Shown in pieces: positions 14,998 through 21,315 of a stretch of DNA of 42,951 bases (the stretch's first letter is position 1; each line of letters starts with the position of its first letter). Both the position numbers and the translations under genes were made by a program. The stretch is from Eggerthellaceae bacterium (lineage in GTDB: Bacteria; Actinomycetota; Coriobacteriia; Coriobacteriales; Eggerthellaceae), in NCBI GenBank assembly GCA_017459925.1, contig JAFUCC010000028.1:1-42951 (forward strand), given 5' to 3'. Under the pieces are notes generated by a model. That model was not told the origin of the DNA and searched no databases. It saw only the letters and a program-made list of their open reading frames with translations.

Positions 14998-15123
14998 CGC
15001 ACCATGGCGCAACCTATGGGGCGCGTTGCTTGCGCCATGGCGCAACCCCCGATTGCGCCCTGCCGCAACCGTCTCTGCGCCAGATCGTAACCCGGGGTTT
15101 TCCACATTCGGCACAGCGCAACC
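14998..15123 (+). repeat. Five degenerate iteron-like 17-bp repeats
   Basis: Copies at 14998-15014, 15031-15047, 15054-15070, 15076-15092 and 15107-15123 approximate TGCGCCATGGCGCAACC. The second copy contains the perfect palindrome TTGCGCCATGGCGCAA (15030-15045). A T-rich, low-GC segment adjoins on the left. The layout recalls iterons with an AT-rich melting region, or multiple operator sites for the two DNA-binding proteins encoded nearby. Confidence 0.55.
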
Positions 15124-15166
15124 TACGCCGTTTTTCGAAGCGTTTTTGGCGTGACGCCGAAACGAA

Positions 15167-15204
15167 ATGTCGGTAAAATGTCGGTGCATGTCGGTCGGAC
15201 CGAC
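15167..15204 (+). repeat. Three helically phased ATGTCGGT repeats plus inverted half-site
   Basis: ATGTCGGT at 15167-15174, 15178-15185 and 15188-15195 (11 and 10 bp apart), then ACCGAC (15199-15204) in inverse orientation. One-turn spacing suggests cooperative protein binding on one DNA face, for example integrase arm sites or Xis sites next to the tRNA end. Confidence 0.55.
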
Positions 15205-15233
15205 AAAAAAGGTCAGGACATGCGTCCTGACCT
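15204..15233 (-). terminator. Rho-independent terminator of tRNA-Ala
   Basis: On the minus strand a perfect 10-bp stem, AGGTCAGGAC / GTCCTGACCT (15210-15219 and 15224-15233), with a GCAT loop, followed by a run of six T (15205-15210). Confidence 0.9.
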
Positions 15234-15241
15234 GGTCTTCG

Positions 15242-15317
15242 TGGTGGAGATGATGGGATTCGAACCCACGACCCCCACGTTGCGAACGTGATGCTCTCCC
15301 AGCTGAGCTACATCCCC
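15242..15317 (-). tRNA. tRNA-Ala (anticodon CGC)
   Basis: The minus strand folds as a complete cloverleaf: acceptor GGGGATG / CATCTCC, D-arm GCTC...GAGC, anticodon stem with loop TTCGCAA (anticodon CGC), five-base variable loop and T-arm GTGGG-TTCGAAT-CCCAT. The discriminator is A, and CCA (15242-15244) is encoded. The body is 73 nt. Confidence 0.95.
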
Positions 15318-15346
15318 ACGTGTATGTGCGCTTTCGCGCAAGAAGG

Positions 15347-15376
15347 TATATTGCCGTTTGGCGTATCGTTTGTCAA
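15347..15376 (-). promoter_or_regulatory. Promoter of tRNA-Ala
   Basis: On the minus strand TTGACA (plus 15371-15376) is followed after 17-18 bp by CAATATA (plus 15347-15353), about 30 bp upstream of the tRNA. Confidence 0.7.
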
Positions 15377-15393
15377 GAAACGCCGCCGCCTCA

Positions 15394-16140
15394 TCACCAA
15401 TCGAACACGTCGCCGACCTTGGCTTGAACACACAAGTCGGCGTACCGGTCGCGCGGCGTGGGCGACAGGTTGATGATGGCTAAATGGTTGCCTGAGAAGT
15501 AGTCGATGAGCCCAGCCGCCGGATACACCGCAAGCGAGGTTCCGGCAATGACGAGCAGATCCGCGCGGCGAATGGCCTTGACCGACTCTTCCAGCACGTG
15601 GCCGTCGAGGCCTTCCTCGTACAGCACCACGTCGGGCTTCACGATGCCGCCGCACTGCTCACAGCGCGGGATGCCGTCTTCCGCCTGCTCGCGCAGCCGC
15701 ATGATGGCGTCGAGGTCATACGGCGCACCGCACGTCATGCAGTAGTTGCGCAGCACGCTGCCGTGCAGCTCCCACACCACGTTGCTGCCGGCCTTCTGAT
15801 GCAGGCCGTCGATGTTCTGCGTGATGACCGCCGAGCACACGCCCGCCTGTTCCAGCTGCGCAAGCTTGCGGTGCGCGCGGTTCGGCTCGGCATCGCGCGC
15901 GATCATGCGGTCGAAGTAGAACTCGAAGAACTGCTGCGGATGCCGGTCGAAATACGTCCGCGAGATCATCTCCTCGGGCGGCACGTCGCCGTACTTTTGC
16001 GCGTACAGCCCGTCGGGGCTGCGAAAGTCGGGAATGCCGCTTTCGGTCGACACTCCCGCCCCGCCGAAGAACACCATGCGCCCCGGCGCGCATTCGTCAA
16101 TCCACGTGCGCAGCTGCTCGATTTCCCGACTTTCCATCAT
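15394..16140 (-). CDS. cobB: Sir2-type NAD-dependent protein deacylase
   Basis: This 248-residue sirtuin has the NAD-binding GAGVSTESGIPDFR (27-40), TQNIDGLH (107-114), the catalytic His in ELHG (H126) and four zinc Cys (C134, C137, C160, C163). It removes acyl groups from lysines using NAD and regulates metabolic enzymes such as acetyl-CoA synthetase in bacteria. AGAGGAG precedes the ATG at 16140; a second ATG follows at 16137. The tRNA-Ala promoter lies directly after its stop. No acyl-CoA synthetase neighbour is present to suggest a specific target. Confidence 0.93.
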   Translation of the reverse strand: MMESREIEQLRTWIDECAPGRMVFFGGAGVSTESGIPDFRSPDGLYAQKYGDVPPEEMISRTYFDRHPQQFFEFYFDRMIARDAEPNRAHRKLAQLEQAGVCSAVITQNIDGLHQKAGSNVVWELHGSVLRNYCMTCGAPYDLDAIMRLREQAEDGIPRCEQCGGIVKPDVVLYEEGLDGHVLEESVKAIRRADLLVIAGTSLAVYPAAGLIDYFSGNHLAIINLSPTPRDRYADLCVQAKVGDVFDW

Positions 16141-16220
16141 GCACGCTCCTCTTGGTTGAAGTGCCCTATGGCAGTTTTCGAAGCTTATGTAGTTGGCTTT
16201 ATTGTCTTGTTCGTCAGATT

Positions 16221-16337
16221 GGCATTCTTTTCGCGAAATGTACGACTGAACCCACCATGAGCGTCATTGTGCCAATTATTGCAGGGAAATGCACGAACGA
16301 AATCGCGGTAGAGTGCGCATTGCCGCGAAAGAATGCC
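16221..16337. repeat. Imperfect inverted repeat in low-GC spacer
   Basis: GGCATTCTTTTCGCG (16221-16235) and CGCGAAAGAATGCC (16324-16337) are complementary apart from one bulged base. They enclose about 88 bp of unusually AT-rich sequence between the Sir2 gene and the small ORF. It could be a terminator of the dnaE-truA unit or a repeat remnant. Confidence 0.4.
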
Positions 16338-16380
16338 ATTTTGATGCGCGATTTCCAAATGGCCCGAAACGCCCTTTGCA

Positions 16381-16545
16381 TTAGGCCAGCTTGTCCGCGC
16401 GGACAGCGGTGATGTGGCCGTCGGCGTCTTCGAACAGGCACAGCCTGCCGTCTTTGCTCTCGTAAATGAGCGTGAAGCGGGAAGGCGGGAACTCGACCGG
16501 CTGCGAAGGCTGGGCTTGCGTGCGCCCTTGGGTGCGGTCACTCAT
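16381..16545 (-). CDS. Small hypothetical protein coupled to truA
   Basis: This 54-residue protein starts MSDRTQGRTQ and has a Pro/Gln-rich disordered N-terminus followed by a compact stretch (FTLIYESKDGRLCLFEDADG) that looks like two to three beta-strands. GGGAGG lies 6 nt before its ATG, and the ATG overlaps the end of truA (the truA stop is inside the first codons), so translation is coupled. I do not recognise a family. Confidence 0.65.
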   Translation of the reverse strand: MSDRTQGRTQAQPSQPVEFPPSRFTLIYESKDGRLCLFEDADGHITAVRADKLA

Positions 16546-17323
16546 AGCGAACCTCCCAGAACACGAGGCCCTGCGCCGGCGCGCACTCCCCCGCCGCCGT
16601 GCGATCGCGCGCGGCAAGCGCCTCGGCCACCCACTCCTCCGGACGGCGATGGCGGCCCACTTCCACCAGCGTACCCACGATGGTGCGCACCATGGAATGC
16701 AGGAACGAGCTGCCGATTACGCGCACGACCAGCATGTTCTCGCCCGCGATGTCCTCGTTCGAAAACGACACTTCCATGAGGTTGCGGCACGTCGGCTTGT
16801 CGACGGCCGACGCCGCGCGACAGAAGCTCTTGAAGTCCTGCTCGCCGATGAGGCAGCGCGACGCGCGTTCCATCGCGTCAACGTCGAGCGGCCCCACATG
16901 CCACGAGAAATCGCGCATGAACACAGGCGGCACCTCGTCGACCGCTAGGAAGTACCGGTACTCGCGCGCCGTTGCATCGAAGCGTGCCGAGAACCCGTCG
17001 GCCGCCTTCCACACCTCGCGCACCGTGATGTCCTCGTGCGTGATGGCGTTCAGCGACCGCCGCAAGCTGGCGAACCGAGCGCGCTTCGCATCGCGCTCGT
17101 CCATTTCCCGCAGCTCGTCATCGGTGACTTCGAAGCTGACGACCTGCCCGCGCGCATGCACGCCCGTGTCGGTCCGCCCCGCGCACGTGGTTTCCACCTC
17201 GCGGCGCAGCAGCATCTCGAGCGCGCGTTCCAGCTCGCCCTGCACCGTAAGCTGGTCAGGCTGCCGGGCAAACCCCGAAAACGCCGCCCCCCGATACGCA
17301 ACCTTTGCCGCCAGCGTTACCAC
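16538..17323 (-). CDS. truA: tRNA pseudouridine synthase A
   Basis: This 261-residue enzyme carries the family signature CAGRTDTGVHARGQ with the catalytic Asp D52, FSGFARQPDQLTVQGELE near the N-terminus and the C-terminal FLHSMVRTIVG motif. It converts U38-U40 of tRNA anticodon arms to pseudouridine. The GTG at 17323 is used because the family starts with this strand (TLAAKVAYRGAAFSGF) and it overlaps the dnaE stop by 7 bp, which shows coupling to dnaE. Length is normal for the family. Confidence 0.95.
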   Translation of the reverse strand: MVTLAAKVAYRGAAFSGFARQPDQLTVQGELERALEMLLRREVETTCAGRTDTGVHARGQVVSFEVTDDELREMDERDAKRARFASLRRSLNAITHEDITVREVWKAADGFSARFDATAREYRYFLAVDEVPPVFMRDFSWHVGPLDVDAMERASRCLIGEQDFKSFCRAASAVDKPTCRNLMEVSFSNEDIAGENMLVVRVIGSSFLHSMVRTIVGTLVEVGRHRRPEEWVAEALAARDRTAAGECAPAQGLVFWEVRYE

Positions 17324-20300
17324 ACGGGCGCTCCGAACAAATCCTGAATCTCCGAGCGCATGATGGGGTTACGGGAATCGACCGTCAGCGGCAGCTCGGC
17401 GCGGAACTTGCGGCCGTCGGCCTGCAGGACGAATAGCACCACGTAGTCGCGACCCGGGTACGAACCCAGGATGCGGTTCAGGCGCTGCACGCGTTCCTGC
17501 GAGAAGTCGGCCGAGGGAACGCGCAGTTCCAGTTGCGCAGGCCGCGCGGCGTCTTCCGACAACTCGATGGCCTCGACCTCGTACACGATGATCTGGTTGC
17601 CGCGATCGCCGTGCTCGAACTTGCCCTTCACCTTCACGATGGCGTCTTCCACGATGGCCTCGCCGCAATCGTCGTACTTGAAGGTGATGCACTCGATGGA
17701 ACCGGTCGTGTCTTCCAGGTTGAACGTGGCCATGCGGGTGCCGCGCTTCGTCAGCTTCGTGACCACGTTCGACACCATGCCGACGAACGCCGCGGACTTG
17801 ATTTCCTGCGTGCGGTCGGCAAGCGCGCCGATTTGGAACTTCGTCATCTTGGCGATCATGTCCTCGTACGGCTCGAGCGGGTGCTCGGAAACGTAGATGC
17901 CCATGATGCCCTTCTCGAACGCGAGCTTCTCGCGCTTGGGCCATTCGACGCCATCGGGCTCGGGCACCGCGTCTTCGAAGCCCGACCCCTCGTCGTCGCC
18001 GAACATGTCGAACATGCTGACCTGCCCGGCGTCGCGGTCGCGCTGGCGCTTCGAGGCGCTGTCGAGCAGCGGCGTGTCGTCGATGAAGTGCATCATCTGC
18101 CGGCGCGTGTAACCAGTCGAATCGAACGCACCGCCCTTCACCAGCGCTTCCAAAACCTTGCGGTTGTAGCACTTCGCATCGACGCGGTTCACGAAGTCGT
18201 GCAGCGAGGTGAACGCGCCGCCGCGCTCACGCTCGGCGATGATCTCATCGGCCACGCCCTTGCCCACACCGCGCACGCCGACCAGGCCGAAGCGCACGCC
18301 TTCCGCAACGGGCGTGAACTCGGCGTTCGACGAGTTGATGTCAGGCGGCAAAATGGGAATGCCCGAATGCTTGCACCCGGCGATGTAGCGGATGAGGCGG
18401 TCGGTGTTGCCCATGTAACTGGAAAGCACGGCTGCCATGAACTCGTAGGGGTAGTGCGCCTTCAGGTACGCCGTGCGCATGACCAGGATGGCGTACGCCG
18501 CAGAATGCGATTTGTTGAACGCGTACTTAGCGAACTTCTCGGCGTCGGACCAGATCTTCTGGGCGATTTCGAGCGAGAAACCGTTCTGCACGGCGCCGTT
18601 GTCCCAATCTTCCTGTAGCTGGCGCATGACGTCGAGCTTCTTCTTGCCCATGGCCTTGCGCAGCTTGTCGGCCTTGCCGGCGGAAAAGCCGCTCATGCGC
18701 ATGGACACCTGCATGATCTGCTCCTGGTAGACCATGGTGCCGTACGTTTCCTCGAGGATGGGGCGCAGGCGGTCGTCGTAGTAGTGCACGGCCTTCTTGC
18801 CCGACGCCACGTCGACGTAGTCGTCGACCATGCCCGATTCCAGCGGGCCGGGGCGGTTCAGGGCAATGGAAGCCACGATGTGCGCGAAGCTGGTGGGCTG
18901 CATGCGGCTGAACAAGCTGATGTACAGCGCGCCTTCGACCTGGAACAGGCCGTCCATGTTCAACACGGCGTCGTCTTGCGTGTCAAGGTCGGTGTCGCGC
19001 ATGCGCAGGTTGCCCTGCATGAGCTTGAACGCCAGCGGGTCGTCGATGGGGATGTCCTCGGGGCGCAGGTCGATGCCGTGCGTCTCCTTCACGTTGCGGC
19101 ACGCCATGGAAAGCACGTCGAGCGTGCGCAGGCCCAGGAAGTCCATCTTCAGAAGGCCCAGGTCGGGCGTGTAGTGGCCGTCGTACTGCGTGATGATGCC
19201 GCCGCCCTTGGTATCGCGCTTCATGGGCACGTGGTCGCTCATGGGGTCGCGGCAGATGATGGTGGCGCATGCGTGCACGCCCTCGCCGCGCAGGTGGCCT
19301 TCGATGCCGAGCGCGGCGTCGATGACCTGGTGCACGTCGTCTTCCTGCTCGTAGGCGGTCTTCAAGTCGGGGTTCTTCGACATGGCGTCGGTGATGGTGA
19401 TGCCCAGCTCGTCGCCGATCATCTTGCAGATGCGGTCGCCCACGCCGTACGGGTAGTCGAGCACGCGGGCGGCGTCGCGCACGGCGTTCTTCGCCTGCAG
19501 CGTGCCGAACGTGATGACCTGCGACACGTGGTCTTCGCCGTACACGTCCTTGATGTGGTTGATGACCTCTTCGCGGCGGCCCTGCTCGAAGTCGACGTCG
19601 ATATCGGGCATCTCCACGCGCTCGGGGTTCAGGAACCTCTCGAACAGCAGGCCGTTTTCCAGCGGGTCGAGGTCGGTGATGCCCATGGCGTACGCCACGA
19701 TGGCGCCTGCCGCCGAGCCACGGCCCGGCCCCACGCCGATGCCCTGGCTGCGCGCCCATTCGATGTATTCCTGCACGATGAGGAAGTACGCGGGGAAGCC
19801 GGCGTTCAAGATGACCTCGGCTTCGGTGTCGTAGCGCTCCATGACGTCGGGGCGCTGCTGCTTCAGCAGATCGAGCCCCGCGAGCACGGTGTCGCGGTTG
19901 TTCGGGTCGAAGCTGATGGCCTGCTTGTCCTCGGCGGGCAGGTAGCGCCCGACCAGGCCCATCTCGCACTTCTTGCGGAACCAGGTTTCCTCGGTTTCGC
20001 CTTCCGGCAAGGGGAAGCGCGGCAAAATGGAGTCGCGCTCGAGCTCGACGTTGCACTTCTCGGCCACTTCCACCGTGTTGTCGCATGCCTCGGGCCATTC
20101 GGACAGGGCCTCGCGCATCTCCTCTTCGGTCTTCATGTAGAACTGGTCGTTGGCGAAGCGCATGCGCTTGGCGTCGTTGATCTTGCTGCCCGTGCCGATG
20201 CACAGCAGGATGTCGTGCGCGCGGGCGTCTTCGCGCGTGAGGTAATGGAAGTCGTTGGTGGCGATGGTCTTGAATCCGCACTCGTTGGCCACCTTCACGA

Positions 20301-20898
20301 GCTGGCGGTTCAGCTCGGGCTGCGTCATGCCGCCGTCGGTGAGCACCTCGGGGCCTTGGTTCTGCAGCTCGATGTAGAAGTCGCCCGGGTCGAAGCACGC
20401 CGCCAACTTGCGCGCCCATTCGCACGCGTCTTCGAACTGGCGGCTGTCGAGCAGCTTGGGTACGATGCCCGCGATGCACGCCGAGCTGCCGATGATGCCG
20501 TGGCCGTACTTCTGCAGCTGGGCGTACGTGGTGCGCGGCTTGTAGTAGTAGTTGTCAACGTGCGATTCGCTGACCAGCTTCAGCAGGTTGTGGTAACCCT
20601 CGTTGGTCTTCGCGAGCAGCAGCAGGTGGTACAGCTTCGGCTTGCCGTCGCGGGCGAGCGTGTCGTCGGTGGTGAAGTACACCTCGCAACCGTAAATCGG
20701 CTTCACCTTCTTGCCGGTTTCCTTCTCGACCGCTTCGCATGCCTCGCAGAGCTCGGGCACGCCGCTCATGACGCCGTGGTCGGTGATGGCGACCGCCGGC
20801 ATGTCGAGTTCGGCAGCGCGACGCACCATGTCCTTGACGTGCGTCATGCCGTCGAGGAGCGAGTATTCGGTATGGTTGTGAAGATGTACGAAAGCCAT
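17317..20898 (-). CDS. dnaE: DNA polymerase III alpha subunit
   Basis: This is a 1193-residue DnaE-type replicative polymerase. It begins with the PHP domain (FVHLHNHTEYSLLDG), followed by the polymerase palm with PDIDVDFEQGRR (near residue 430) and GPGRGSAAGA, then the helix-hairpin-helix (ARGVGKGVADEI), an OB-fold and a C-terminal part. The start at 20898 is chosen because the PHP motif begins at once; an upstream in-frame ATG at 20946 adds unrelated residues. No Shine-Dalgarno is visible, and TATGAT ends 6 nt before the ATG, which suggests a leaderless message. It is followed by truA with a 7-bp overlap and is divergent from rel. Confidence 0.96.
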   Translation of the reverse strand: MAFVHLHNHTEYSLLDGMTHVKDMVRRAAELDMPAVAITDHGVMSGVPELCEACEAVEKETGKKVKPIYGCEVYFTTDDTLARDGKPKLYHLLLLAKTNEGYHNLLKLVSESHVDNYYYKPRTTYAQLQKYGHGIIGSSACIAGIVPKLLDSRQFEDACEWARKLAACFDPGDFYIELQNQGPEVLTDGGMTQPELNRQLVKVANECGFKTIATNDFHYLTREDARAHDILLCIGTGSKINDAKRMRFANDQFYMKTEEEMREALSEWPEACDNTVEVAEKCNVELERDSILPRFPLPEGETEETWFRKKCEMGLVGRYLPAEDKQAISFDPNNRDTVLAGLDLLKQQRPDVMERYDTEAEVILNAGFPAYFLIVQEYIEWARSQGIGVGPGRGSAAGAIVAYAMGITDLDPLENGLLFERFLNPERVEMPDIDVDFEQGRREEVINHIKDVYGEDHVSQVITFGTLQAKNAVRDAARVLDYPYGVGDRICKMIGDELGITITDAMSKNPDLKTAYEQEDDVHQVIDAALGIEGHLRGEGVHACATIICRDPMSDHVPMKRDTKGGGIITQYDGHYTPDLGLLKMDFLGLRTLDVLSMACRNVKETHGIDLRPEDIPIDDPLAFKLMQGNLRMRDTDLDTQDDAVLNMDGLFQVEGALYISLFSRMQPTSFAHIVASIALNRPGPLESGMVDDYVDVASGKKAVHYYDDRLRPILEETYGTMVYQEQIMQVSMRMSGFSAGKADKLRKAMGKKKLDVMRQLQEDWDNGAVQNGFSLEIAQKIWSDAEKFAKYAFNKSHSAAYAILVMRTAYLKAHYPYEFMAAVLSSYMGNTDRLIRYIAGCKHSGIPILPPDINSSNAEFTPVAEGVRFGLVGVRGVGKGVADEIIAERERGGAFTSLHDFVNRVDAKCYNRKVLEALVKGGAFDSTGYTRRQMMHFIDDTPLLDSASKRQRDRDAGQVSMFDMFGDDEGSGFEDAVPEPDGVEWPKREKLAFEKGIMGIYVSEHPLEPYEDMIAKMTKFQIGALADRTQEIKSAAFVGMVSNVVTKLTKRGTRMATFNLEDTTGSIECITFKYDDCGEAIVEDAIVKVKGKFEHGDRGNQIIVYEVEAIELSEDAARPAQLELRVPSADFSQERVQRLNRILGSYPGRDYVVLFVLQADGRKFRAELPLTVDSRNPIMRSEIQDLFGAPVW

Positions 20899-20904
20899 GC
20901 AAGC

Positions 20905-20910
20905 ATCATA
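20905..20910 (-). promoter_or_regulatory. -10 element of leaderless-type dnaE promoter
   Basis: TATGAT on the minus strand ends 6 nt before the dnaE ATG, so transcription would start at or next to the A of the start codon. The -35 region (TGGCGC at 17 bp) is poor. Confidence 0.45.
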
Positions 20911-20967
20911 ACAGCGGCGCCGTGTGCGCGCCATCGAACAAAGCATGGAAATTGCGTTGTCCTGTCC

Positions 20968-21080
20968 GCCCCCGGTTAGGGGAAGAGGGGTTCAGGCTTG
21001 TCCTCGCTCGCATGGCTGCCTTGCTTGATACCATACCCGGCTGCGGAATCGCCTTCACCCCTCTTCCCCTAACCGGGGGC
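20968..21080. repeat. 24-bp perfect inverted repeat between divergent dnaE and rel
   Basis: Arms 20968-20991 and 21057-21080 are exact complements (GCCCCCGGTTAG... ), with a 65-bp spacer and further partial pairing inside. It lies between two promoters, so it is not a simple terminator. Arms are G/C-run rich and differ from the REP-like families further right. Confidence 0.75.
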
Positions 21081-21261
21081 TGCGCTCGTCTCAGCCCGCG
21101 AATCGCTGCTCACCCCCTCCCGCCAGCTGAGCTACGCTCTTCCGCTTGGACGCGGTATGTCCTGAAGCTTTCACTCGTCGCAGCCTCAGAGGGATCCGGA
21201 GGCCCCTCCTCCCTGCTTCAGTTACGGTCTCTCATCGGTTGTTCGCGCGGGACCCGGCCGA

Positions 21262-21270
21262 TGGTAAAAT
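21262..21270 (+). promoter_or_regulatory. Possible extended -10 of rel
   Basis: TGGTAAAAT (extended -10 form TGnTAAAAT) lies 45 bp before the rel ATG. No clear -35 is seen. Confidence 0.35.
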
Positions 21271-21315
21271 TACAAGGTTGCAATACGCGTAAACCCGAAG
21301 GGAGGGAACAGGCTC

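Larger units (their letters stand above)
14746..15241. other. Gene-free region between excisionase-like gene and tRNA-Ala
   Basis: No supported gene. It contains TTCC-N5-GGAA (14867-14879), a T-rich stretch (about 14950-14992), five degenerate 17-bp repeats (14998-15123), three phased ATGTCGGT repeats with an inverted half-site (15167-15204) and the tRNA terminator. The composition suggests a control or origin region of an integrative element. Confidence 0.6.
20899..21315. other. Divergent dnaE-rel intergenic region
   Basis: It holds the dnaE -10 hexamer, a long inverted repeat (20968-21080), about 150 bp without a recognised feature, and a weak rel promoter. A fragment resembling a tRNA D-arm (21120-21140, minus) is judged accidental. 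Confidence 0.6.

Noticed and set aside
14886..15176. 96-codon plus-strand frame across the repeat region
   Set aside because: It runs through the iteron-like array, has no ribosome binding site, and its composition follows the repeats.
21115..21150. tRNA remnant on the minus strand (TAGCTCAGCTGG-like D-arm)
   Set aside because: No matching anticodon arm, T-arm or acceptor stem can be formed; the similarity is limited to a short box.
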